Of a stretch of DNA of 64,000 nt, positions 24,729-33,664 are shown piece after piece (positions within the stretch are counted from its first letter, which is position 1; the number at the start of each line of letters is the position of its first letter). Origin of the DNA: AC-32 sp963765785 (GTDB lineage: Bacteria; Actinomycetota; Thermoleophilia; Gaiellales; Gaiellaceae); assembly GCA_963765785.1 (NCBI GenBank), contig CAVXXW010000009.1, positions 62,001-126,000 on the forward strand. The letters run 5' to 3'. The translations under genes were made by a program, and so were the position numbers. The notes under the pieces are model-generated. The model made no database searches. It was not told the origin of the DNA and saw nothing but the letters and a program-made list of their open reading frames with translations.

Positions 24729-25648
24729 CACCAGACGGCCTCCTCCATCTCCACGTCTGGGTCGGCCGCCTCCCAGAACGGCGCCGAGAGGTACTTCCAG
24801 CCGGCGTCGGCGAGCACGGCGACGACCACGCCCTCGTCGAGCTCGGCAGCGAGCCTGCGGGCGACGTGGATCACTGCACCGGACGAGACGCCTGCGAAGA
24901 CGCCCTCCTCGTCGAGTAGCGCTCGGAGGCCGGCGACCGCATCGGCGTTCGAGACGAGCAGCTTGCGGTCGAGCTGCGAGACGTCGAGTACCGGCGGCAC
25001 GTAGCCGTCCTCCAGCGAGCGCAGGCCCATGACCGGGTCGCCGGGCAGCGGCTCGGCCGCCGCGACGGCCACGTCCGGGAACGACTCCCGCAGACGTCGG
25101 CCGGCGCCCATCAGCGTGCCGCCGGTGCCGAGCCCAGCGACGAGCACGTCCACGCGGTCGAGCGCCTCGGCGATCTCCGCGCCGGTTCCCTCGTAGTGGG
25201 CGAGCGGGTTCGCCTCGTTGGCGTACTGGAAGAGCATGCGGTAGCGCGGCTCGCGCTCGGCCAGCTCCTGCGCCAGGCGCACCGCGCCGTTGGAGCCCTC
25301 CTCGCCGGGGCTCTCGACGATCTCCGCGCCGTAGAGCCGTAGCAGGCGGCGGCGCTCCTCGGTCACGTTCTCCGGCATCACGCAGGTGAGGCGGTAGCCC
25401 TTCAGTCGCGCGACGAGCGCGAGGGAGATGCCGGTGTTGCCGCTCGTCGGCTCCAGCAGCTCCTGGCCCGGCTCGAGCTGCGCCGCCTCGACCATCTTCA
25501 GCGCGACGCGGTCCTTGATCGAGCCGGTCGGGTTCTGACCCTCGAGCTTCGCGTAGAGCTTGACCTCCGGCGTCGGCGAGAGCCGCGGCAGCTCGACGAG
25601 CGGGGTGTTGCCGACGAGCTCGAGCAGCGAGCGCGCGGGCTCAGCCAC
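24725..25648 (-). CDS. cysM: Cysteine synthase CysM (CysO-dependent type)
   Basis: This PLP enzyme makes cysteine on the CysO thiocarboxylate, in the known pathway from O-phosphoserine. The 307 aa carry the PLP-lysine motif NPTGSIKDRVAL, the substrate loop EPTSGNTGISLALV and the phosphate loop GLGTGGTLMGAGRRL. GVSSGAVIHVARR lies near the C-terminus. Its start overlaps cysO by eight bases and its stop overlaps mec. The context with CysO and Mec supports this over the sulfide-only type. Confidence 0.93.
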   Translation of the reverse strand: MAEPARSLLELVGNTPLVELPRLSPTPEVKLYAKLEGQNPTGSIKDRVALKMVEAAQLEPGQELLEPTSGNTGISLALVARLKGYRLTCVMPENVTEERRRLLRLYGAEIVESPGEEGSNGAVRLAQELAEREPRYRMLFQYANEANPLAHYEGTGAEIAEALDRVDVLVAGLGTGGTLMGAGRRLRESFPDVAVAAAEPLPGDPVMGLRSLEDGYVPPVLDVSQLDRKLLVSNADAVAGLRALLDEEGVFAGVSSGAVIHVARRLAAELDEGVVVAVLADAGWKYLSAPFWEAADPDVEMEEAVWW

Positions 25649-25901
25649 CCGCCATCGCGGGTAGCAGGATCACTGTCGAAGAATCGTCCACCGGAGTCTC
25701 GAGGCCGTCGCGCGTGCGCACGTCCTCGCCCTCGACATAGACGTTCACGAACGGCGCGAGCTCGTCGTGCGCGAGCAGCTGGCCGCGCAGCGCGGGGAAC
25801 CGGCCCATCAGGTCGTCGAGCAGCTCGCGCACGGTGCGGCCGTTCGCCTCGACCTCGCGCGCGCCCTCGGTCTCGGAGCGCAGCGTCGGCGGGATCCGCA
25901 C
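25641..25901 (-). CDS. cysO: CysO-like ubiquitin-fold sulfur carrier
   Basis: The 86-aa MoaD/ThiS-fold protein ends in Ala-Met-Ala-Gly-Gly, so the diglycine needed for adenylation and thiocarboxylation is already exposed. The strands RIPPTLRSETEGA, FVNVYVEGED and STVILLPAMAGG show the fold. GTG 25901 lies five bases after the stop of the adenylyltransferase. It supplies activated sulfur to CysM. Confidence 0.93.
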   Translation of the reverse strand: MRIPPTLRSETEGAREVEANGRTVRELLDDLMGRFPALRGQLLAHDELAPFVNVYVEGEDVRTRDGLETPVDDSSTVILLPAMAGG

Positions 25902-25906
25902 GCGGC

Positions 25907-27076
25907 TCAGTGCCCGACCCCCGCGCAGAACTCCACGTAGTCGATGTACTCGGTGATGCTCGGGTCGTCGCCGCAGACCGGGCAGGCGGGATCCTTGCGC
26001 AGCTTCATCTCCTGGAACTCGCCGGAGAGCGCGTCGTAGAGGAGCAGCTTCCCGACGAGCGGGTCGCCGATCCCGAGCGCGAGCTTCAGCGCCTCCGCGG
26101 CCTGGATCGAGCCGATCACGCCCGGGAGCACGCCCAGCACGCCGCCCTCGGCGCAGCTCGGCGCCATCTCGGGCGGCGGCGGCTGCGGGAACAGGCAGCG
26201 GTAGCACGGGCCCTCGCCCGGCTTGAAGACCGTCACCTGACCCTCGAAGCGGAAGATCGAGCCGTGCACGACCGGGATGTCGTGCCAGACCGAGGCGTCG
26301 TTGACGAGGTAGCGCGTCGGGAAGTTGTCGGCGCCGTCGACGATCACGTCCCACCCGTACTCGAGGATCCGGTCGACGTTCTCGGAGGTGAGCCGCTCGC
26401 GGAACGGGACGACCTCTACGTCGGGGTTCAGCGCCTCGATCGTGCGGCGCGCCGAGTCGGTCTTCGGCTCGCCGAGCGAGTTGGTCGAATGGGCGATCTG
26501 CCGCTGGAGGTTGGTCTCGTCGACGACGTCCGCGTCGACGATCCCGAGCTTTCCGACGCCAGCGGCCGCAAGGTAGAGCGACGCGGGGGAACCGAGGCCG
26601 CCGGCTCCGATCAGCAGGATCCGGGAGTCGAGCAGCCGCAGCTGGCCCTCCTCGCCGACCTCCGGGATCAGCAGGTGCCGGCTGTAGCGCGTCGCGCGCT
26701 CCGGTCCTAGCGAGCGCGGCAGCTCCGTCGGGAGACCGCTGCGCTTCCAGTCCTCGTAGCCGCCGGACAGCGAGATCGCGCGCTCGTAGCCGAGCTCGGT
26801 CAGCGTCTTCGCCGCGAAGGCGGAGCGGTTCCCGGCGGCGCAGTAGAGCAGCACCGGCCGTGAGCGGTCGGGCGCCACGTTCTCGATCCGCGACTCGAGG
26901 TTCCCGCGCGGGACGAGAACCGAGCCCGGGATCCGGCCCTGCTCCCACTCGTCGCGCTCGCGGACGTCGACGAGCACCGGGGCGTCGGCGGCGTCCAGCA
27001 GCTCGTGCGCGCGGCGCGCGTCGACCTCTTCGACGGAGGCCTTGGCGGCTCGCAGCAGGTCGCGGTACGACGGCAT
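25907..27076 (-). CDS. Rhodanese-MoeB/MoeZ-like sulfur carrier adenylyltransferase
   Basis: This 389-aa protein adenylates the CysO C-terminus and sulfurates it. The N-terminal rhodanese domain (about 15-115) has the active Cys loop YCAAGNRSAF. The ThiF/MoeB domain (about 130-389) carries GAGGLGSPASLYLAAAGVG, the Arg/Asp sites NLQRQIAH and DGADNFPTRYLVND, and zinc Cys pairs CYRC and CPVC. In MoeZ the rhodanese lies at the C-terminus, so the order is swapped here. ATG 27076 is about 10 nt after TATACA, so the leader is very short. Confidence 0.92.
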   Translation of the reverse strand: MPSYRDLLRAAKASVEEVDARRAHELLDAADAPVLVDVRERDEWEQGRIPGSVLVPRGNLESRIENVAPDRSRPVLLYCAAGNRSAFAAKTLTELGYERAISLSGGYEDWKRSGLPTELPRSLGPERATRYSRHLLIPEVGEEGQLRLLDSRILLIGAGGLGSPASLYLAAAGVGKLGIVDADVVDETNLQRQIAHSTNSLGEPKTDSARRTIEALNPDVEVVPFRERLTSENVDRILEYGWDVIVDGADNFPTRYLVNDASVWHDIPVVHGSIFRFEGQVTVFKPGEGPCYRCLFPQPPPPEMAPSCAEGGVLGVLPGVIGSIQAAEALKLALGIGDPLVGKLLLYDALSGEFQEMKLRKDPACPVCGDDPSITEYIDYVEFCAGVGH

Positions 27077-27138
27077 GGCTTTCGATTGTATAGCGGGCAC
27101 GGCGAGTGGCCGCGAGCGCGGCGGCTATCGTCGCCGGC

Positions 27139-28104
27139 ATGAGCTCCCGCGGCCGCGTGTTCGCGATCGTGCTGCTCGCCGCGGCCGTCGCGGCAGGCAT
27201 CGTGGTCGTCGGCGTGCTCGCCACCCGCGGCCACGTGCCGGCGACCGCGAAGCCGCGCAGCGGCCACCCGCCGCTGACGATCTACACCGGCGTGCGGACC
27301 GACGCCGAGGCGCGGGCACTCGACCGAGCGCAACGGCTCTACGCCGCCAAGCAGTACTCGGCGGCGGCCACGATCTTCAGCCGGTACCACTCGCTCGACG
27401 CGCAGGTCGGGTCGGCGCTCGCCGCCTGGCCCGCCGGCACCGTCGACCGGCTGCTGGAGCTACAGGCTGACCACCCGAAGAGCGCGCTCGTCGCGCTCCA
27501 CCTCGGGCTCGCGCTCTACTGGGACCGGCACGACAGCGACGCCGCCTCCGCGTGGCAGGCTGGCGTACGCGACCAGCCGGACACGCCGTACGCGGCGCGC
27601 GCAGGCGACTTCCTGCACCCGCAGTTCGCGCCGGGGCTGCCGCAGTTCGTCCCGTCGTTCCAGCCGCCGCTCGCGGTCCGCGTGCTGCCGCCCGACCGCC
27701 GGCTCGAGGCGCTGCGGCGCGCGGCGGCGGGCGGCGGCGCCCACGCGAAGCTGCTCTACGGCTCGATGCTGCAGCAGCTCGGCATGCCGGTCTCGGCCGA
27801 GCGGGAGTTCGCCGCGGCCGCGAAGCTCGCGCCGGACGATCCCGACGCCCGCGTCGCCGCGGCGGTCGGCCGCTTCGACAAGGCCGATCCGGCCAAGGCC
27901 TTCGGCACGCTCGGGCCGTTGATCCGCGTCTTCCCGCACGCCCAGACCGTCCGCTTTCACCTCGGCGTACTGCTCCTCTGGTCGGCGCAGCTGAAGGAGG
28001 CGCGCAGGCAGCTCACGCTCGCGCGGAAGGAGGATCCGAGATCGACGCTCGGACGCCAGGCAGGCCAGTACCTGAACGCCCTCGGCGGAATTGGGACCGG
28101 CTGA
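27139..28104 (+). CDS. Membrane-anchored TPR-like protein
   Basis: The 321-aa protein has an N-terminal anchor (VFAIVLLAAAVAAGIVVVGVL). The outside part is Ala-rich and helical and reads like tetratricopeptide repeats (RAQRLYAAKQYSAAATIF, then AKLLYGSMLQQLGMPVSAER and VRFHLGVLLLWSAQLKEARR). The binding partner is unknown. TATCGT (27126-27131) is 7 nt before the ATG, a leaderless layout. It is divergent from the sulfur-carrier operon with 62 bp between starts. Confidence 0.8.
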   Translation: MSSRGRVFAIVLLAAAVAAGIVVVGVLATRGHVPATAKPRSGHPPLTIYTGVRTDAEARALDRAQRLYAAKQYSAAATIFSRYHSLDAQVGSALAAWPAGTVDRLLELQADHPKSALVALHLGLALYWDRHDSDAASAWQAGVRDQPDTPYAARAGDFLHPQFAPGLPQFVPSFQPPLAVRVLPPDRRLEALRRAAAGGGAHAKLLYGSMLQQLGMPVSAEREFAAAAKLAPDDPDARVAAAVGRFDKADPAKAFGTLGPLIRVFPHAQTVRFHLGVLLLWSAQLKEARRQLTLARKEDPRSTLGRQAGQYLNALGGIGTG

Positions 28105-28212
28105 TAGAAATTAGGGCCGTTCGGCCTATGGCGTCCGTCCGGTACCCGTGAGAGAGTGCCGCATCCCGCAGCGCCGCGTGCGGAATGTTACGAGCCCAGG
28201 AGGGGACTGCCA

Positions 28213-29298
28213 GTGAATGAGCAGGGGGAACGGGCCAAGCCGTCGAGCATCGCCGAGGTGCTCGAGACGGACGAGGCCAAGGGGTTGCTGGAAGCGGGGC
28301 GCGAAGCGGGGTCCCTGAGCACCGAGGAGATCGCGCTCGCCCTCGGCGAGCTCGAGCTCGACGCGAGCCAGGTGGATGACTTCTACCACGCGCTCGAGGA
28401 GCTTCAGATCGAGGTCGTGGACAGCGCCGAGGAGGCTGCTTCCGAGGCCGCGCCCGTGCGCGAGACCCGCGAGGTGACGACCGACTCGCTGCAGCTGTTT
28501 CTGAAGGACATCGGCAAGGTCGACCTGCTGACGGCGGCGCAGGAGGTCGAGCTCGCCAAGCGCATCGAGCGCGGCGAGCACCGCGCGAAGCAGGAGATGG
28601 TCGAGGCGAACCTGCGCCTCGTCGTCTCGATCGCCAAGAAGTACCGCAACCAGGGCCTGCCGTTCCTCGATCTGATCCAGGAGGGGACGATCGGGCTCGT
28701 GCGCGCGGCCGAGAAGTTCGACCACCGCAAGGGGTTCAAGTTCTCGACCTACGCGACGTGGTGGATCCGCCAGGCGGTGGCGCGGGCGCTCGCCGACAAG
28801 GCCCGCACGATCCGCATGCCGGTCCACATCGTCGAGAAGCTGAACAAGATCGTCCGCTCCGAGCGCAAGCTGCGCGCCGAGCTCGGCCGCGAGCCGACCT
28901 CGACAGAGATCGCGATCGACGTCGAGCTGACGATCGACGAGGTCGACCAGATCCGCCGCAGCTCGCAGGCGCCGGTCTCGCTCGAGAAGCCGGTCGGCGA
29001 CGAGGAGGAGTCGGAGTTCGGGCACTTCCTCACCGACGAGAACGAGCCGCTGCCCGAAGAAGTCGCGGAGGTCGAGATGCGGAAGGCGACGCTGCAGCGC
29101 GTGCTGGGCACGCTCAGCGCCCGCGAGCGCCGCGTGCTCGAGCTGCGCTACGGCCTGAACGGCGAGCACCCGCGGACGCTGGACGAGGTCGGCAAGACGT
29201 TCAACGTCACGCGCGAGCGGATCCGGCAGATCGAGAACCAGAGCTTGAAGAAGCTCCGCGCGCTTGCCGACGCGCTCGCGCTGCGCGACGTCGCGTAG
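28213..29298 (+). CDS. rpoD: Principal sigma factor (RpoD/SigA group)
   Basis: The 361-aa sigma70 protein has a region 1.1-like helical start (LSTEEIALALGELELDASQV) and region 1.2 (SLQLFLKDIGKVDLLTAAQE). Regions 2.1-2.4 are ANLRLVVSIAKKYRNQGL, FLDLIQEGTIGLVRAAEKFD and FSTYATWWIRQAVARAL. Region 3 follows, then region 4 with ERRVLELRYGL and VTRERIRQIENQSLKKLR. A group 2 sigma cannot be fully excluded. GTG 28213 follows AGGAGGGG. A small hairpin (GGCCG TT CGGCC, about 28114-28125) ends the upstream gene. Confidence 0.92.
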   Translation: MNEQGERAKPSSIAEVLETDEAKGLLEAGREAGSLSTEEIALALGELELDASQVDDFYHALEELQIEVVDSAEEAASEAAPVRETREVTTDSLQLFLKDIGKVDLLTAAQEVELAKRIERGEHRAKQEMVEANLRLVVSIAKKYRNQGLPFLDLIQEGTIGLVRAAEKFDHRKGFKFSTYATWWIRQAVARALADKARTIRMPVHIVEKLNKIVRSERKLRAELGREPTSTEIAIDVELTIDEVDQIRRSSQAPVSLEKPVGDEEESEFGHFLTDENEPLPEEVAEVEMRKATLQRVLGTLSARERRVLELRYGLNGEHPRTLDEVGKTFNVTRERIRQIENQSLKKLRALADALALRDVA

Positions 29299-29322
29299 CC
29301 GGCGCGCCGCTACGGTTGGCGC

Positions 29323-30312
29323 GTGGATCTCGAGCTGCTCGAGCACGCGCTGGCCGACCGCGGTGAGCCTTCCTATCGCGCCGCCCAGGTGTGGCAATGG
29401 GCGGCGCGAGGCGCTTCCAACTACGGCGAGATGACGAACGTGCCGGCGGCGCTGCGGGACGCGCTAGCCGAGGAGGTGCCGTTCTCGAGCCTCGAGCCGG
29501 AGGCGCGGGCGGAGTCGCGCGACGGCACGGTCAAGACGCTCTTCCGGACGCACGACGGCCATCCGGTCGAGGCGGTGCTGATGCGCTACCGCGACGGACG
29601 GCGCTCGCTCTGCCTCTCGTCGCAGTCCGGCTGTCCGCTCACGTGCACGTTTTGCGCGACCGGCGCCATGCGCTTCGGCCGCAACCTGACCGCGTCGGAG
29701 ATCCTCGACCAGGCGCTGCACTTCCGCCGCCTCGAGGCGGTCGACCACTGCGTCTTCATGGGCATGGGCGAGCCGATGCTGAACCTCGACAACGTGCTCG
29801 AGGCGGCGCGGCGGCTGCCGGACGTGGGGATCACGCACCGCCGGACGACGGTCTCGACGGTCGGCTGGCTGCCGGGCCTGACGCAGTTCGTGGACGAGGT
29901 GCAGGAGCCGATCCGGCTCGCGCTCTCGCTGCACGCGCCCGAGGACGCACTGCGATCGCGCCTGATGCCGGTGAACGAGCGCTACCCGTTGGCCGAGGTG
30001 CTCGGGGAGTGCGAGCGGCACTTCCAGCTGCGCCGGCGCAAAGTCTTCGTCGAGTACGTGATGCTCGCCGGCGTGAACGACCGCGTCGAGCAGGCGCGCC
30101 AGCTGGTTGAGCTGCTCGACCGCCGCGCGTTCAAGGTCAACCTGATCCCGTACAACCCGACCGGGCAGTTCGAGGGCTCCTCGCGGCGGGCGATCGCGGC
30201 CTTCAAGTCGGTGCTCGACCGCGCGGGGCTGCCCGCGACGGTGCGACTGACGCGCGGCCGGGACATCGCCGCTGCGTGCGGACAACTCGCGGCCTCGCGC
30301 GCCGCTGCGTAG
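29323..30312 (+). CDS. rlmN: Dual-specificity RNA methyltransferase RlmN
   Basis: RlmN methylates C2 of A2503 in 23S rRNA and A37 in some tRNAs by a radical SAM mechanism. The 329 aa have the cluster site CPLTCTFCATG, the GEPMLN motif and VSTVGWLPGL. The methyl-carrying Cys is in ACGQLA near the C-terminus. TACGGT (29311-29316) is 6 nt before GTG 29323, so it is probably leaderless and separate from the sigma gene. Confidence 0.95.
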   Translation: MDLELLEHALADRGEPSYRAAQVWQWAARGASNYGEMTNVPAALRDALAEEVPFSSLEPEARAESRDGTVKTLFRTHDGHPVEAVLMRYRDGRRSLCLSSQSGCPLTCTFCATGAMRFGRNLTASEILDQALHFRRLEAVDHCVFMGMGEPMLNLDNVLEAARRLPDVGITHRRTTVSTVGWLPGLTQFVDEVQEPIRLALSLHAPEDALRSRLMPVNERYPLAEVLGECERHFQLRRRKVFVEYVMLAGVNDRVEQARQLVELLDRRAFKVNLIPYNPTGQFEGSSRRAIAAFKSVLDRAGLPATVRLTRGRDIAAACGQLAASRAAA

Positions 30313-30323
30313 ACTCCGCCGCC

Positions 30324-31646
30324 GTGCCGGAGCAGTGGTTCGAAGAGCTGTCGGAGCTGATCGCAATCCCGAGCGTCAGCGCCGACCCCGAGCGCGCGGG
30401 CGACGTTGCGAGCGCGGCGGAGTGGCTGGCGGCGTTCATCCGCGGCGCCGGCGGCTCGGCGGACGTCGTCCCGACCTCGACGCAGCCGTTGATCGTCGGC
30501 GACCTGCCGGCCTCGGAGGGCTCGGGCGTCACCGTCCTCGTCTACGGCCATGTGGACGTGCAGCCGCCGGATCCGCTCGATCTCTGGGAGTCCGATCCGT
30601 TTACGCTCGAGCAGCGCAGCGAATGGCTCTTCGGCCGCGGCGTCGTCGACGACAAGGGCCAGCTCTACATGCTCGTCAAGGCGGCCGCGCAGCTCGCGGC
30701 GACGGGCGAGCTGCCAGTGAACATCCGCTTCGCGTGCGACGCGGAGGAAGAGACCGGCGGCCACCAGATCGTCGACTTCCTCGCCGCCGACGAGCGTGGG
30801 GCGGACGCGGCCCTGATCTTCGACAGCGGCATGACCACGCGCGGGCTGCCGGAGTTCGCCGTCGCCACGCGCGGGCTCGTCTACTTCCACCTCGTCGTGC
30901 GGACGGGCGGCCACGACCTCCACTCCGGCCTGTTCGGCGGTGCCGCGCTCAACGCGAACCACGCGCTCGTCGAGATCCTCTCGGTCGTACAGCAGCGCGA
31001 CGGCCGCCTGCCGGAACCGCTGCGCGCGGGGATCGTCCCGCCGACCGAGGAGGAGCGCGCGGCCTGGGCCGAGCTCGTGCCCGGAGAACAGATGCTCGGC
31101 GAGGCGGACGCGCGGCCGGTCGACCCGCGGGCGGCCGAGGACTTCTACCTCCGCACCACTGCCGAGCCCTCGCTGGACGTGAATGGCGTCGCGGGCGGCT
31201 CGCCAATCCTGCAGAAGACGGTCCTGCCGGTTCAGGCCGAGGCGAACCTGTCGATCAGACTGGCTCCCGGCCAGAACGTCGAGGAGATTGCGGCCGCGGT
31301 CGAGCGGCTGCTCAGGGACGCGGTGCCGGATGGCGCCGAGCTCGACGTCCAGCGCCTCTCGTCGGCTGCGGCCGGGCTCGTACCTCCCGACGCGCCGGCC
31401 GTGAAGCTGGCGCAGGACGCGTTCGAGGCGACGATGGGCAGGCGGCCGTTGCTCGTCCGCTCCGGCGGCACGCTGCCGATCGTCCCGGCGCTCGTGGACA
31501 AGGGCATCCCGACCGTCGTCACGGGCTTCGCGACCGGCGAGAGCAGCATCCACTCGCCGAACGAGCGCTTGCTCGCGGAGTACATGCCGCTCGGGATCGA
31601 GACGGCTAAGGAGCTCTACCGCCGCCTGGCTGCGCTAGCTCGCTAG
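30324..31646 (+). CDS. M20 family zinc metallopeptidase
   Basis: The 440-aa dipeptidase-like enzyme has metal-site motifs YGHVDVQPPDP, GRGVVDDKGQ, CDAEEETGG and LIFDSG, with the dimerisation-domain His in GGHDLHSGLFGG. The closest role is a CNDP-type dipeptidase or acyl-amino-acid hydrolase; the substrate is open. TAGACT (30310-30315), inside the rlmN end, is 8 nt before the GTG. The stop shares CTAG (31643-31646) with the convergent HxlR gene. Confidence 0.93.
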   Translation: MPEQWFEELSELIAIPSVSADPERAGDVASAAEWLAAFIRGAGGSADVVPTSTQPLIVGDLPASEGSGVTVLVYGHVDVQPPDPLDLWESDPFTLEQRSEWLFGRGVVDDKGQLYMLVKAAAQLAATGELPVNIRFACDAEEETGGHQIVDFLAADERGADAALIFDSGMTTRGLPEFAVATRGLVYFHLVVRTGGHDLHSGLFGGAALNANHALVEILSVVQQRDGRLPEPLRAGIVPPTEEERAAWAELVPGEQMLGEADARPVDPRAAEDFYLRTTAEPSLDVNGVAGGSPILQKTVLPVQAEANLSIRLAPGQNVEEIAAAVERLLRDAVPDGAELDVQRLSSAAAGLVPPDAPAVKLAQDAFEATMGRRPLLVRSGGTLPIVPALVDKGIPTVVTGFATGESSIHSPNERLLAEYMPLGIETAKELYRRLAALAR

Positions 31647-31975
31647 CAGCAGTCGACGAGCCAGTCGTGCCCGAAGCGGCGCATCTCGTCGATGATGGGC
31701 AGCAGCGCCTCGCCCTTCTCGGTCAGCTCGTACTCGACGCGGGGCGGCGACTCGGCGTAGCTCCGGCGGACGACGATCTGCTCCTGCTCGAGCGCGCGCA
31801 GGCGCTCGGAGAGCGTGCGCGGGCTGATCCCCTTGCACGAGTGCTCGAGCTCGGTGAAGCGGCGCGGGCCTTCCGAGAGGTCGTGGACGAGCACGGCGGT
31901 CCACTTGGCGCCGAGGATCTCGGCGCAGGCGGCAACCGAGCAGGTCGCGTCGTGGACGGGATTCATCGTGCGCAT
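31643..31975 (-). CDS. HxlR-family transcriptional regulator
   Basis: This is a small winged-helix regulator of 110 aa. The family features are CSVAACAEILGAKWTAVLVH, RRFTELEHSCKGISPRTLSE and VEYELTEKGEALLP. The N-terminal and C-terminal Cys residues (ATCSVAAC, VDCC) could give redox sensing (inference). It is divergent from the PHP phosphatase gene, which may be its target. The start is ATG 31975 or ATG 31966. Confidence 0.9.
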   Translation of the reverse strand: MRTMNPVHDATCSVAACAEILGAKWTAVLVHDLSEGPRRFTELEHSCKGISPRTLSERLRALEQEQIVVRRSYAESPPRVEYELTEKGEALLPIIDEMRRFGHDWLVDCC

Positions 31976-32010
31976 CTCTACGAAGAGTAACGCGGTAGGC
32001 TCGCCGCGCC

Positions 32011-32730
32011 CTGATCGACCTCCATTCGCACATCCTCCCCGGACTGGACGACGGGGCAGCCGATCTCGGCGCCGCGCTCGAGATGGCGCGTCTGGCGGCG
32101 GCGGACGGGACGCGGGTGCTAGCCGCGACGCCGCACGTGCGCGACGACTACCCGACGAGCGCCGAGCAGATGGAGCGCGGGCTCGCGGACGTGCGCGCGG
32201 CCGTCGACGCGGCGGGCATCGGGCTCGAGGTCGTTCCCGGCGGGGAGCTAGGACTCGAGCAGGCGGCGCGCCTCGAGACGGCCGACCTGCGGCGCTTCGG
32301 CCTCGGCGGCAGCGACCGCTGGTTGCTGGTCGAGTTTCCGTACGAGGGGTGGCCGCTCGGCCTGCAGCGCCTCGGGCAAGCGCTCGGCGACGACGGCTTC
32401 GGCGTCGTGGTCGCGCACCCCGAGCGCAACGGCGAGGTGCAGGGGCGGCCGAGCCGGCTCCAGGAGTTCGTCGAGGCCGGAATGCTCGTGCAGCTGACGG
32501 CCGCGTCCGTCGACGGGCGGCTCGGGCGCCGGGCGCAGGCGGCGTCGCGGACGCTGCTCGAGCTCGGCCTGGCGCACCTGATCGCGAGCGACGCGCATGC
32601 GCCGTCGGTCCGGGCGATCGGGCTCTCGGCGGCCGCGCAGGAGGTCCGCGACCCGGAGCTTGCACGCTGGCTCACCGAGGGCATGCCGGGCGCGATCGTC
32701 GACGGGACGGAGCTCCCGCAGCGACCCTGA
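32011..32730 (+). CDS. PHP-type tyrosine phosphatase (CpsB/YwqE-like), CTG start
   Basis: This manganese-dependent phosphatase family dephosphorylates capsule or exopolysaccharide tyrosine kinases. The 239-aa frame begins at CTG 32011 and reads M-IDLHSHILPGLDDGAADL, which is the usual family N-terminus with the metal HxH. A TAG at 31996 stops any longer frame, and the next ATG (32083) would lose the metal site. Other metal residues are in TPHVRDDY, VAHPERN and SDAHAPS. TAGGCT 31996-32001 gives a leaderless layout (9 nt). No kinase or capsule genes are near. Confidence 0.88.
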   Translation: MIDLHSHILPGLDDGAADLGAALEMARLAAADGTRVLAATPHVRDDYPTSAEQMERGLADVRAAVDAAGIGLEVVPGGELGLEQAARLETADLRRFGLGGSDRWLLVEFPYEGWPLGLQRLGQALGDDGFGVVVAHPERNGEVQGRPSRLQEFVEAGMLVQLTAASVDGRLGRRAQAASRTLLELGLAHLIASDAHAPSVRAIGLSAAAQEVRDPELARWLTEGMPGAIVDGTELPQRP

Positions 32731-32744
32731 TACGCTCGCCCGCG

Positions 32745-33623
32745 GTGTCCCAGCTCGACAAAGAGCTTCGGGAGCGGATCGAGGACCCGGTCTCCGAGGA
32801 GGCCGAGCGCGAAACGCGCCTCTCGCCGCAGGACGCCGTCGCGCAGATGCGGATCAAGGTGCCGGCGCAGCGGAGCCGGAAGCTGCGCACGATCCTCGAT
32901 CGCGTAAACGCCGACGACGGGCTGAAGGCGTACTGGCACGTCTCGAACGTCAACGCCGTCAAGCGGCTCGGGATCAACGACCACTCCTGGGTGCACATCC
33001 AGATCGTGGCGAACATCGCCCTGCGGCTCCTGCGGATCCTCGCCAAGCGCGGCGTCGAGCCGGCGATGGTGGCCGACTACGACATGAAGCAGGAGGACGC
33101 GGAGGTCGTCGTCCTGCTCGGCGCATTGCTGCACTGCATCGGCATGGCGGTGCACCGCGACCGGCACGAGGACTGGAGCCTGTTCCTGGCGGAGCCGAAG
33201 GCGCGCGAGCTGCTGGCCGGGATCTACGAGGAGCCGGAGTTGACGGTCGTCGTCTCGGAGGTGCTCGAGACGATCACGTCGCACCGCGAGTCGGGCCATC
33301 CGCTGACGCTCGAGGCCGGGATCGTCCGCGTGGCCGACGCGCTCGACATCGAGGAAGGCCGCTCGCGGATCCCCTTCGAGCACGGGCGCGTCTCGATCCA
33401 CTCGATCTCGGCGGCGGCGATCGACGAGGTGATCATCACCGAAGGCCGGGAGCATCCGGTCTCGGTCGAGATCAAGATGAACAACTCGGCGGGGGTGTAC
33501 CAGGTCGACGAGCTGCTGAAGTCGAAGCTGCACGGCTCGGGGCTCGAGCCGTACGTCGAAGTGGTGGCGCGGATCGAGAACGCGGCCGAGAAGAGCCTCG
33601 TGCCGCTGTACCGGCTCGAGTAG
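32745..33623 (+). CDS. HD-domain phosphohydrolase
   Basis: The 292-aa protein has an N-terminal helical part (about 1-75, with LRTILDRVNADDGLKAYW) and an HD domain (about 80-200, HIQIVANIALRLL, HCIGMAVHRDRHEDWS and RVADALDIEEG). The C-terminus resembles a small alpha/beta module. Similar proteins occur in archaea and actinobacteria with unknown substrate. TACGCT (32731-32736) is 8 nt before GTG 32745, so the transcript is likely leaderless and starts within a base or two of the upstream stop. Confidence 0.85.
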   Translation: MSQLDKELRERIEDPVSEEAERETRLSPQDAVAQMRIKVPAQRSRKLRTILDRVNADDGLKAYWHVSNVNAVKRLGINDHSWVHIQIVANIALRLLRILAKRGVEPAMVADYDMKQEDAEVVVLLGALLHCIGMAVHRDRHEDWSLFLAEPKARELLAGIYEEPELTVVVSEVLETITSHRESGHPLTLEAGIVRVADALDIEEGRSRIPFEHGRVSIHSISAAAIDEVIITEGREHPVSVEIKMNNSAGVYQVDELLKSKLHGSGLEPYVEVVARIENAAEKSLVPLYRLE

Positions 33624-33634
33624 CGCCGGTTTAC

Positions 33635-33657
33635 ATATCGAAGGATTTCGATATGAT
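33635..33657 (+). promoter_or_regulatory. ArsR operator and -10 box before the first arsR
   Basis: ATATCGAA (33635-33642) and TTCGATAT (33647-33654) form perfect inverted arms around GGAT, matching known ArsR-family sites with an ATCGA-type core. The right arm overlaps TATGAT (33652-33657), which is 7 nt before ATG 33665. ArsR bound here would cover the promoter. ATG 33653, which overlaps the operator, is therefore unlikely to be the start. Confidence 0.7.
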
Positions 33658-33664
33658 GGCAGCG

